Assembly (NCBI RefSeq): GCF_001983105.1
Contig: NZ_MOMC01000007.1
Span: 69,625-79,726 of the forward strand
DNA: 10,102 bases
DNA from: Pseudofrankia asymbiotica
GTDB lineage: Bacteria > Actinomycetota > Actinomycetes > Frankiales > Frankiaceae
Direction: 5' to 3'
Both the position numbers and the translations under genes were made by a program. Positions 1-7,552 of this stretch are shown one piece after another. The notes below the pieces were generated by a model that searched no databases, was not told the origin of the DNA, and saw nothing but the letters and a program-made list of their open reading frames with translations. How positions within the stretch are numbered: the first letter of the stretch is position 1; each line of letters starts with the position of its first letter.

Positions 1-306
1 CAGCTCATCAGGGAGAACGACAAGGTCGTCATGTACTACACGGCGGCCAACTTCGACGAGACGGTCTTCGAGAACCCGCACGCGTTCGACATCGGCCGCG
101 ACCCGAACCCGCACGTCGGCTTCGGCGGCGGCGGCCCGCACTTCTGCCTGGGCCGCCACCTCGCGCTGCTGGAGATCGAGATCATGTACCGGACACTGGC
201 CCGCCGCGCGGCCCAGGTCGTGCCGACGGCCGCCCCGCGCCGCCTGCGCTCGAACTTCATCAACGGCGTCAAGGAGATGCAGGTCCGCCTCGTCCCCGCT
301 GACTGA
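1..306 (+). CDS. Cytochrome P450, C-terminal fragment (CYP124/125-like)
   Basis: The reading frame is open from base 1 and ends at a TGA at 304-306; the 5' part lies outside the window. About 101 residues remain. They hold the end of the ERR-to-heme region (an ANFDE...F-x-x-PHAFD stretch) and the canonical heme loop FGGGGPHFCLGRHLA, where Cys at codon 49 would be the axial thiolate ligand of the heme iron, followed by the L-helix. From memory of the family, the string NPHVGFGGGG-HFCLG is typical of actinobacterial CYP124/CYP125/CYP142 enzymes, which hydroxylate sterol side chains or branched lipids. That subfamily placement rests on the last 100 residues only. Electrons would come from a ferredoxin and reductase not present here. 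The next gene starts 95 bp downstream on the same strand, with no clear terminator between them. Confidence 0.95.
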   Translation, partial: QLIRENDKVVMYYTAANFDETVFENPHAFDIGRDPNPHVGFGGGGPHFCLGRHLALLEIEIMYRTLARRAAQVVPTAAPRRLRSNFINGVKEMQVRLVPAD

Positions 307-401
307 GCCGCCGACCGAGGCGGGTCCCTGCCTGGCGGGCGCGCCGCGCCGCGGGCGACCCGGCTCGGGCGGGCCAGGTCGTCGGCACGCGGAGACCTAC
401 C

Positions 402-1370
402 GTGAACAAACGACCAACAGATCGTGGCGAGCTGTGTCAACATCACGACATGAGGTCGCTGGGTGAGGCGCTGGCGGTGATGGTCGCCTGCGGCGAGGGA
501 TGGCCGTCCGTTCATGCCGAACTGGTGCACCGCTACGACCCGGGAACCCTCGCGGAGGCGCGCCGCGCGGCGCTCGCGCGCGACCTCGAGGCGAGGACCC
601 GCGACGAACCACCCACGAGCGGCGGGCGGGGCGCCGCGGCCGGCGGCGGCCCCGGCGTTCCCGGCGTTCCCGGCGTTCCCGGCGTTCCCGGCGGCTGGGA
701 CACGCCGGGCTCCGACTGGGAGTCGATCCTCGACGCCTGGGCCGCGGACCTCGACGACGCGGGAACGCCCGGCCTCGGCGGCGGCGCAGCGGCCTCGCGG
801 ATCCCGGCTGGGACCGTGCCGGCGGCGTTTCTGCCGGCGCCCGCCCCGCCCGCCCGCGGCGAGGACGCCACCGACCCCGTGGTCCGCCGTGGTCGGCTGC
901 TCGCCGCCGACGGCAGGCTGCGGGTCGAGTGGCCCGACGAGGACGAGGTGACGGTCGTCGTCGGCGAGCACTGGCGCCGCCGCCGCGGCGACGCCGTCAG
1001 CGGCACCGGGACCGTCAGCGCCCCGGACCCGGCCCGCCGGCCCGGCCTCGTCGTGCGCGAGCAGCTGCTCGTCCGCCCCTGGCTGCTGCTGTCCTGGCTG
1101 CGGCCGAGGCTGGTCGCGCCGGTCGAGGCCGGCGGGCGGCCCTCGACCCGCCTGACCATGGCGCCGCGCCCCGGCCCGCGGCCGCCGGCACTCGAAGGGC
1201 TCGCCGACGGCGCGCAGCGCTTCGACCTGGTCCTGGACGACGAGACCGGCGTCATCGTCGAGCTCGCCGCCTACTACCTCGGCCGGCTCGTGGAGCGCCG
1301 CGCGCTGCGCCACCTTACGGTGGGCGACACCCCGGACCCCCGCCTGTTCGATCTGACGGCTCTCGGCTGA
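402..1370 (+). CDS. Uncharacterised protein with (Gly-Val-Pro)4 linker and LolA/RseB-like tail
   Basis: 322 residues from a GTG at 402, supported by GGAG at 391-394 with 7 bases of spacing. An in-frame ATG at 450 is a real alternative: the 16 codons between contain AAA, CGA, CCA, ACA, TGT, CAA and CAT, unlike the rest of the gene. No signal peptide or clear membrane span is visible. The N-terminal ~65 residues are charged and helical-looking (SVHAELVHRYDPGTLAEARR). A Gly/Pro-rich linker follows, with four GVP units at residues 85-96. The second half, about residues 160-322, has the order RGRLLAADGRLRVEW..., VVREQLLVRPWLLLSWL, RFDLVLDDETGVIVEL and a C-terminal DPRLFDL. By recall, this resembles the 'PdrvRvE... 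vlDpeTGlvlrle... pdpalF' layout of actinobacterial LolA/RseB-like proteins; I treat that as a weak hypothesis. It is convergent with the TauE-like gene, only 11 bp apart. Function unknown. Confidence 0.75.
   Translation: MNKRPTDRGELCQHHDMRSLGEALAVMVACGEGWPSVHAELVHRYDPGTLAEARRAALARDLEARTRDEPPTSGGRGAAAGGGPGVPGVPGVPGVPGGWDTPGSDWESILDAWAADLDDAGTPGLGGGAAASRIPAGTVPAAFLPAPAPPARGEDATDPVVRRGRLLAADGRLRVEWPDEDEVTVVVGEHWRRRRGDAVSGTGTVSAPDPARRPGLVVREQLLVRPWLLLSWLRPRLVAPVEAGGRPSTRLTMAPRPGPRPPALEGLADGAQRFDLVLDDETGVIVELAAYYLGRLVERRALRHLTVGDTPDPRLFDLTALG
654..689 (+). repeat. Four tandem copies of a 9-bp unit coding Gly-Val-Pro
   Basis: The unit ggcgttccc occurs four times head to tail (654, 663, 672, 681) with no mismatch, in frame with the surrounding gene, and encodes (GVP)4 at residues 85-96. 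Perfect identity at the DNA level, including the otherwise rare GTT codon each time, suggests recent slippage expansion. It is probably variable in copy number between strains. It lies in a disordered Gly/Pro-rich linker. Confidence 0.9.
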
Positions 1371-1381
1371 CGGCCTCTGCC

Positions 1382-2137
1382 TCACCCGGCTGCGTAGGCG
1401 CTGACGCCGAGGCTGATGGCGAGGCATAAGGCGGCGGCGGACACGGCGAGCCGTACGGCCGTCGCCGGCAGGACCCGGACGATCGCCGGTCCGGCGGCGC
1501 CGCCCACGAGCAGCCCGGCCGCGAGCGCCCCGACCGCCGCCCAGTGCACCGGGGCGACGAGCGCGAACGCGAAGGCGGCCAGCAGGTTGGCGAACCCGCC
1601 GGACACGGTCTTGACGGCGTTCACCCGCGCCAGCGGCTCCGGCAGCGCCAGGGCGAGCACGGCCAGCAGCGCCACCCCACCGCCGGCGCCGAAGTAGCCG
1701 AGATAGACCCCCACGCCGAGGACCGCGGCGCTCACCGGGAGCCCCCGTTCGTCGATCACACCCGCCGGCCTTCGCACCAGCCGCGGCTGCAGCGCGAGCA
1801 GCGCCGCGGCCCCCGCGATCAGCCACGGCACCGCCAGCGTGAACGCTCCCGGCGGCGTCGCCAGCAGCAGCACCGCGCCCGCCGAGCCGCCGAGCAGCGT
1901 CAACACGCCGTACCGCAGCACCCGCCGGGTCTGGCCCGTGAGCTCCGGCCTGGAGCCGGCGACCGCGCCGACGGCGATGGAGACCAGTGCGACCGTGTTC
2001 GTGACGTTGGCGTCCAGGGGATGCAGCCCGACGGCGAGCAGCGCCGGGTAGGAGACCAGCGACGCGAGCCCCACCGTCCCGGTGATACCGGCCAGCACGC
2101 CGGCGACGACCAGCATCGTGACGTCGGCGGCGCTCAC
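1382..2137 (-). CDS. TauE/SafE-family membrane permease (probable sulfite/organosulfonate or anion exporter)
   Basis: A polytopic inner-membrane protein of about 251 residues with some seven to eight hydrophobic segments. Two family repeats are visible. The first is a GVLAGITGTVGLASLVSYP segment followed by DANVTNTVALV near the N terminus; the second begins with GVYLGYFGAGGG at residues 144-154 and has a matching RVNAVKTVSGGFANLL. This internal duplication is diagnostic of TauE/SafE (formerly DUF81) proteins, associated with export of sulfite, sulfoacetate or other small anions; the substrate here is unknown. I chose the GTG at 2137 because the family normally starts a few residues before the first helix, and because the possible 37-codon extension to a GTG at 2248 has poor codon bias (about a quarter of codons end in A/T) and no Shine-Dalgarno. 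A weak GGGATGG precedes 2137. It is convergent with the upstream gene and divergent from the nitronate monooxygenase operon. Confidence 0.85.
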   Translation of the reverse strand: MSAADVTMLVVAGVLAGITGTVGLASLVSYPALLAVGLHPLDANVTNTVALVSIAVGAVAGSRPELTGQTRRVLRYGVLTLLGGSAGAVLLLATPPGAFTLAVPWLIAGAAALLALQPRLVRRPAGVIDERGLPVSAAVLGVGVYLGYFGAGGGVALLAVLALALPEPLARVNAVKTVSGGFANLLAAFAFALVAPVHWAAVGALAAGLLVGGAAGPAIVRVLPATAVRLAVSAAALCLAISLGVSAYAAG

Positions 2138-2298
2138 CGCGCCATCCCGGCCGAGGCGCGCCGGACGCCGCATCGGGCCAGCCGGTGAGGCATCGACAAC
2201 GACCGGCGTGGCACGCGGCGACGCTATCCGCCCACTGGGCATCGCCACCTGGGCCGCGACGCGGATGTGAGCAACGTGTCCGAGCCGGGCCGCGTCCG

Positions 2299-2329
2299 GC
2301 CCTCGGGTGCCCTCGCCGAGGGCGAGGGC
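2299..2329. other. Two overlapping, mutually exclusive GC hairpins
   Basis: GCCCTCGCC (2309-2317) pairs perfectly with GGCGAGGGC (2321-2329) around a GAG loop, a 9-bp stem. Competing with it, GCCCTCGG (2299-2306) pairs perfectly with CCGAGGGC (2316-2323), an 8-bp stem with a 9-base loop. Both use bases 2316-2323, so only one can form. There is no T-run on either strand and no gene reading into it on the plus strand, so it is not a standard terminator. It lies in the divergent intergenic region. If the TauE-like gene has a long leader, it would be in that leader; any role is unproven. Confidence 0.6.
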
Positions 2330-2374
2330 GATGTTCGCGGATTGGCTTGCCTCGGACGCCCGTCACGGCAAAAC

Positions 2375-2388
2375 TAGAACTCGTTTCA
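2375..2388. promoter_or_regulatory. KstR-like operator (TnnAACnnGTTnnA)
   Basis: The 14-mer TAGAACTCGTTTCA fits the published KstR consensus TnnAACnnGTTnnA at every defined position, inside a locally AT-rich patch (aaactagaactcgtttcaat, 2371-2390). KstR is the TetR-type repressor of cholesterol/steroid catabolism in mycobacteria and rhodococci. The site is 82 bp upstream of the GTG of the nitronate monooxygenase-like gene and lies between that gene and the divergent TauE-like permease, so it could act on either. I cannot identify a convincing -35/-10 pair next to it. Eight fixed positions are expected by chance roughly once per 65 kb at even base composition, so placement in a promoter region supports the call but does not prove it. 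Confidence 0.5.
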
Positions 2389-2470
2389 ATCCGGGGCGGG
2401 ATGCCGGACGGCCAGTCACAGCGGAACGCAGCTCACTAGCGGTCAGTAACCGTGGAAAAAGGAGAGAGTC

Positions 2471-3589
2471 GTGGTGCGAACTTCTATCTGTGACCGGCTC
2501 GGCATCGAGTTCCCGATCTTCGCGTTCTCGCACTGCCGCGACGTCGTCGCCGCGGTGAGCCGGGCCGGCGGGTTCGGGGTGCTCGGCGCGCTGGCGTTCA
2601 ACGCGGAGGAGCTCGAGGTCGAGCTGTCCTGGATCGACGACCACGTCGGCGGCTTGCCCTACGGCGTCGACATCGTCATGCCGAACGCGTACATGGGCAA
2701 GGGCGAGGGCCTCACCCGGGAGAAGATCTCCGGTCTCGTGCCGGCGGAGCACCGGGCGTTCGTCGACTCGGTGCTCGCCGAGTACGGCGTCCCGCCGCTG
2801 CCCGAGGACGCCGAGGACGGCCGCGACATCAAGGCCGCTGGCCTCGCCGTCGACCTGGAGGGCCCGGGCCAGGTCGAGGTGGCGCTCAAGCACCCGACCC
2901 GCCTGCTCGTCAACGCCCTCGGCCCGCCGCCGAAGGAGGTCGTCGACCGGGCGCACGAGCACGGCATCCTGGTCGGGGCGCTGGTCGGCAGCCCGAGGCA
3001 CGCCGTCAAGCAGGTCGAGCAGGGCGTCGACATCATCGTGGCGCAGGGCACCGAGGCCGGCGGGCACACGGGCGAGATCGGGACGATGGTGCTCGTGCCC
3101 GACGTCGTCGACGCCGTCGGGCCGGACATTCCGGTGCTCGCGGCCGGCGGCATCGGCTCGGGGCGCCAGGTGGCGGCGGCGCTCGCGCTCGGCGCGCAGG
3201 GCGCCTGGACCGGCTCCATCTGGCTCACGGTCGCCGAGGCGGACACCAACCTGGCCGCCGTCGACAACCTGCTGAAGGCCACCTCGCGGGACACCGTCCG
3301 GTCACGCTCGATGACGGGCAAGCCCGCCCGCCTGCTGCGCAACGCCTGGACGGACGCCTGGGAACGGCCGGACGCGCCGAAGACGCTGCCGATGCCGCTG
3401 CAGGGCGTGGTCTGGGCCGAGGCCGCCCGCCGGTTCACCCGGGCCGGCACGCCGGAGCTCAACGGGTTCCCGGTCGGCCAGATCGTCGGGCGGATGAACG
3501 CCCGCCGCCCCGCCGCCGAGGTCGTGCACGGCCTCGTGGAGGAATGGATCACGACGACCCAGCGGCTGTCGGGCCTGGTCGAGGACTAG
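2471..3589 (+). CDS. Nitronate monooxygenase-like FMN enzyme (2-nitropropane dioxygenase family)
   Basis: 372 residues, GTG start at 2471 with a strong GGAGAG at 2461-2466; a second GTG at 2474 would shorten it by one residue. It is an FMN-binding TIM barrel. The N-terminal RLGIEFPIFAFSHCRDVVAA is followed by an AGGFGVLG strand-loop. The family's active-site motif AQGTEAGGHTG covers residues 191-201 with the conserved His at 199, and the flavin-phosphate motif AAGGIGSGRQVAAALALGA starts at residue 224. SRSMTGKPARLLRNAWT and a charged C-terminal tail complete the fold. Family members oxidise alkyl nitronates or propionate-3-nitronate with O2, but close homologues act as flavin-dependent reductases in steroid-ring degradation (IpdC), so the true reaction may be reduction of a CoA-thioester intermediate. 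It is the first gene of a probable operon, 4 bp ahead of the flavin reductase, with a KstR-like site upstream. Cytoplasmic. Confidence 0.9.
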   Translation: MVRTSICDRLGIEFPIFAFSHCRDVVAAVSRAGGFGVLGALAFNAEELEVELSWIDDHVGGLPYGVDIVMPNAYMGKGEGLTREKISGLVPAEHRAFVDSVLAEYGVPPLPEDAEDGRDIKAAGLAVDLEGPGQVEVALKHPTRLLVNALGPPPKEVVDRAHEHGILVGALVGSPRHAVKQVEQGVDIIVAQGTEAGGHTGEIGTMVLVPDVVDAVGPDIPVLAAGGIGSGRQVAAALALGAQGAWTGSIWLTVAEADTNLAAVDNLLKATSRDTVRSRSMTGKPARLLRNAWTDAWERPDAPKTLPMPLQGVVWAEAARRFTRAGTPELNGFPVGQIVGRMNARRPAAEVVHGLVEEWITTTQRLSGLVED

Positions 3590-3593
3590 CACG

Positions 3594-4880
<1,287 letters not shown>

Positions 4881-4952
4881 CCTGGCCCCGTGCGCCTTCG
4901 ACGGGCGGGGTGGTGGCCGGGGGAACGACGCCCCGGCGCGTGCTGGAGCAGG

Positions 4953-6146
4953 ATGGCCGGCGTGGAAGAGCAGCCAGCGTCGTCGTCACCATCCGCCTCC
5001 TTGTCTCCTGACCACCCGTCCGTGGGTTCCCCGTCCGCGCGCTCGTCGCCGCCGGAGGTCCCGTCGGCCCCGTCCGGCGCGCGGCCGGGCCCGGGCGGTG
5101 CCTCGGCCACCGGCGGCCGGTTCCGGTGGGGTGTCGCGGGCACCGGCATGATCGCCAGGGAGTTCGCCCGCGATCTCGCGCTGGTCGAGGACGCGGAGCT
5201 GGTCGCGGTCGGCTCGCGGGGCGCTGGGCGTGCCGAGGCGTTCGGCGCCGAGTTCGCGGCGCCGCGCCGGCACGGCTCCTACGAGGCGCTCGCCGCGGAC
5301 CCGGACGTCGACATCGTCTACGTAGCCTCGCCGCACCCGGCGCACCTCGCGCACACGCTGCTGTTCCTCGGCGCGGGCAAGCACGTCCTGTGCGAGAAGC
5401 CGCTCGCGCTGAACGCGGCGCAGGCCGGCGAGATGGCCGCCGCGGCCACCGCCGCCGGCCGGTTCCTGATGGAGGCGGTGTGGAGCCGGTTCACCCCGGG
5501 CTATCGGGTGATGCGCGACCTGGTCGGCGGTGGCGAGATCGGTGACGTGCTGCTGGTCGAGGCCGAGTTCGGCTTCCGCGCGCCGTTCGACCCGGCCCAC
5601 CGGCTGTTCGACCCGGCGCTCGGCGGCGGCAGCGTCCTGGACATCGGCATCTACCCGGTGCAGTTCGCCCACCTGCTGCTCGGCGCCCCGGACGGCGTCA
5701 CCGCCGGCGGCGTCGTCGGCGCCACCGGGGTCGACGAGCACGTCGTGGCGGTGCTGCGCTACGACGCGGGCGCGCTCGCCGTCGCGACGTCGTCGCTGCG
5801 CGCGGACCTGCCAGGGACGGCCCGGATCACCGGCACCCGCGGGTCGCTGGAGTTCCCGACGTCGATGTGGGCGCCGGAGGTGCTGTCGGTGCGGACGCCC
5901 GCGGCGCCGGTCCGCATCGGGGGCGCGGCGGACGGCCCGGCCCCCCAGCGCCGGATCGAGACGCCGCTGACCGGGATCGGTCTGCACTACCAGGTGCGCC
6001 ACGTCCATGACCGGCTGCGCGCCGGCCACCTGGACAGCGACGTGATGCCGCCGGCCGAGAGCGTCCGCGTCGCGACCACCCTCGACCGCATCCGCGCCGT
6101 CCTCGGCGTTCGCTACCCGGGCGAGGCCCCGATCCCCGCGCCCTAG
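4953..6146 (+). CDS. Gfo/Idh/MocA-family NAD(P)-dependent oxidoreductase
   Basis: 397 residues from ATG 4953, chosen because GGAG at 4945-4948 precedes it; the frame stays open upstream to an ATG-like codon at 4890 without such support. Residues 1-57 are a Ser/Pro/Gly-rich, probably disordered tail that the family normally lacks. The Rossmann domain then begins at GVAGTGMIA (60-68), with VGSR closing the second strand, VYVASPHPAHLAH, and the family hallmark EKP at 148-150, whose Lys is the catalytic/NAD-contacting residue. MEAVWSRFTP (173-) and LDIGIYPVQ (229-) follow in the C-terminal alpha/beta domain. These are typical of the dihydrodiol dehydrogenase / D-xylose dehydrogenase branch, which oxidises or reduces vicinal hydroxyl/keto groups; the substrate is unknown. 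It follows the flavin reductase by 72 bp in the same direction with only short GC hairpins between, so it probably belongs to the same operon. Its stop overlaps that of the convergent MFS gene. Confidence 0.9.
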   Translation: MAGVEEQPASSSPSASLSPDHPSVGSPSARSSPPEVPSAPSGARPGPGGASATGGRFRWGVAGTGMIAREFARDLALVEDAELVAVGSRGAGRAEAFGAEFAAPRRHGSYEALAADPDVDIVYVASPHPAHLAHTLLFLGAGKHVLCEKPLALNAAQAGEMAAAATAAGRFLMEAVWSRFTPGYRVMRDLVGGGEIGDVLLVEAEFGFRAPFDPAHRLFDPALGGGSVLDIGIYPVQFAHLLLGAPDGVTAGGVVGATGVDEHVVAVLRYDAGALAVATSSLRADLPGTARITGTRGSLEFPTSMWAPEVLSVRTPAAPVRIGGAADGPAPQRRIETPLTGIGLHYQVRHVHDRLRAGHLDSDVMPPAESVRVATTLDRIRAVLGVRYPGEAPIPAP

Positions 6147-7483
6147 GGCCGAGGATCCGGGTTGCCGGGCGCCGCGGCCGTCGCGCGCTGGGTACGGGTG
6201 GGGCGGTCCACCCGTACCGCGAAGATGACGATGGCCGCGACGAGCAGCGGCCCGCAGACCAGCAGGCCGGCCTTCGGGCCGATCAGGGTCCACAGCCCGC
6301 CCGCGGTCAGCGTCGCGAACACCCGGCCGCCGCTCTGCAGCCCGGCGAGCACGCCGAACGCGGCGCGCCGCGAGTCCGGGCTGGTCAGCCGGGCGACGCC
6401 GGTGAACTCGGCGGTGTCGACCGCCCCGGCCGCGGCCCCGGCGAGCACGAGGCAGAGCACCACGATCGCGTCGTCGCCCGCGCTGGCCCAGGCCAGGCCG
6501 ATGTAGGCCCCGAGCAGGCTCAGCCCGCCGGCCGCCAGCACGAGACTCGCCGCGGCGCGGTCCGTCAGCCGGCCCGCGATCACCGCGCAGGCGGCGGCGC
6601 TGAGCTGGTAGAGCCCATAGCAGAGGGCGACTCGCTGGACGACGGGCAGCGCCTCGCTGACGCTGACGATCTTTGAGGCCCGCAGCAGGAGCAGCACGAC
6701 CGCGATGTTGGACGCCTCGTAGCAGACGATGCCGAGGAGCAGGACGCCGAGCGGGCCGCCGCGCAGCTTTGTGATCTTGATCTGGGTGGGCGCGGGCGGC
6801 GGCGCGTCGGCCCGGCCACGCCGCAGGCCGAGGATGCTCACCACCACCGCCAGGGCGACGGGTATCAGGGCGTAGCCGATGACGCCGCGCGTGTCGGTGA
6901 CCTCCAGCAGCACCGCCACCAGCAGCGCGCCGACGGCCGCGCCGAGCGCGCCGATCGACCGCTCGAACCCGAGCCGCCGGCCGAGCTGGTGCGCCGGGGC
7001 GGCCGCGCTCGCGTGCTCCTCGAGCGCGGGCGTCCCCAGCCCGCGCGCGGCCCAGGAACCGGCCCGGCACGCGCCGGCCTGCCAGAGGGCGCTGCTGGCG
7101 GCGAAGAACCCGGCCGCGAGCGCCAGCCCCGCCGAGCCGGCGAGGTCCATGAACCCGCGCAGCCCCGGCTGCCGGTCGGCGAGCTGGTTGCGGCCGTACC
7201 GGGCGGCGGCCGATCCGGCGCGGCCGGCAGCCTCCACTCCCGCGAGCGCGAACGGCGCCGCCCCGAGGGTGCGCCCGAGGAACGGGGCAGTGACGGCGGT
7301 CATGCTCTCCAGCCCGACCGTCGACAGCAGGTACGGCAGCCGCGACGGGGCGCGCGTGGCTGGCGTTCCGACCGTCGAGGGCGCCGTTCCTGGCGGCGCC
7401 GTGGCGCTCACGGCGGGCAGCCCACTACCGGCCGGACCTACATCAACAGGGCGGCCGAGGGAATCGGCGGGCGGCGCGGACAC
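6143..7483 (-). CDS. MFS transporter
   Basis: 446 residues from the GTG at 7483. A longer reading from ATG 7519 is possible, but its first 12 codons would lie across a good -10 box, so the shorter form is preferred. After a ~40-residue Ala/Pro-rich cytoplasmic tail there are about 11-12 hydrophobic segments. The central loop carries the MFS-like signature CRAGSWAARGLGTPALEEHA...GRRLGFERSIGALGAAVGALL. The second half opens with LGVLLLGIVCYEASNIAVVLLLL and has a motif-A-like GRLTDRAAASLVLA. The C terminus RATAAAPGNPDPRP is hydrophilic. It is an inner-membrane secondary carrier, import or export undetermined; the substrate cannot be read from the sequence. It lies between the dehydrogenase (convergent, overlapping 4 bp) and the alcohol dehydrogenase (same strand, 69 bp upstream), so it may be read through from the latter as well as from its own promoter. 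Confidence 0.88.
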   Translation of the reverse strand: MSAPPADSLGRPVDVGPAGSGLPAVSATAPPGTAPSTVGTPATRAPSRLPYLLSTVGLESMTAVTAPFLGRTLGAAPFALAGVEAAGRAGSAAARYGRNQLADRQPGLRGFMDLAGSAGLALAAGFFAASSALWQAGACRAGSWAARGLGTPALEEHASAAAPAHQLGRRLGFERSIGALGAAVGALLVAVLLEVTDTRGVIGYALIPVALAVVVSILGLRRGRADAPPPAPTQIKITKLRGGPLGVLLLGIVCYEASNIAVVLLLLRASKIVSVSEALPVVQRVALCYGLYQLSAAACAVIAGRLTDRAAASLVLAAGGLSLLGAYIGLAWASAGDDAIVVLCLVLAGAAAGAVDTAEFTGVARLTSPDSRRAAFGVLAGLQSGGRVFATLTAGGLWTLIGPKAGLLVCGPLLVAAIVIFAVRVDRPTRTQRATAAAPGNPDPRP

Positions 7484-7489
7484 GGCGCG

Positions 7490-7495
7490 ATCATA
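7490..7495 (-). promoter_or_regulatory. -10 box TATGAT for the MFS gene; leaderless start
   Basis: On the minus strand, TATGAT (7495 to 7490) matches five of six bases of the TATAAT consensus and ends 6 bases before the GTG at 7483. Transcription normally starts about 7 bases past the -10 box, so the mRNA would begin at or within a base of the GTG: a leaderless transcript, common in actinobacteria. No TTGACA-like -35 stands at 17-18 bp; the corresponding bases read TGTTCG or ATGTTC. Confidence 0.55.
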
Positions 7496-7507
7496 AATGC
7501 CGGCAGG

Positions 7508-7522
7508 ACATCCGAACATCCG
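7508..7522 (-). repeat. Direct repeat ACATCCG x2 (8-bp period) at the -35 position
   Basis: ACATCCG at 7508-7514 and again at 7516-7522; read on the minus strand, CGGATGT is repeated 8 bp apart. The pair covers the place where the -35 of the MFS promoter should be, which is poor. That makes it a candidate binding site for an activator, or a chance repeat. Confidence 0.35.
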
Positions 7523-7552
7523 GAAATCCCCTGCTCCAGGCCGCGCGCCCGC

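Noticed and set aside
331..378. CCTGGC...GCCAGG inverted repeat as a terminator after the P450
   Set aside because: Only 6 bp of stem, 36-base loop, no T-run; weak and probably chance in GC-rich DNA.
654..689. CRISPR-like or regulatory repeat
   Set aside because: Units are 9 bp, contiguous without spacers and in frame; a coding tandem repeat.
36..2366. 776-codon open frame on the minus strand
   Set aside because: Product is low-complexity Arg/Gly/Ala-rich, runs antisense to the P450 and orphan genes and in another frame of the TauE-like gene; a shadow frame of high-GC DNA.
4881..4952. Possible terminator between flavin reductase and dehydrogenase
   Set aside because: Several alternative short stems (e.g. 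CCCGT/ACGGG) but none long and no T-run; consistent with an operon continuing through.
4986..7070. 694-codon minus-strand frame
   Set aside because: Antisense to the dehydrogenase and frame-shifted over the MFS gene; Arg/Ala-rich with no motif.
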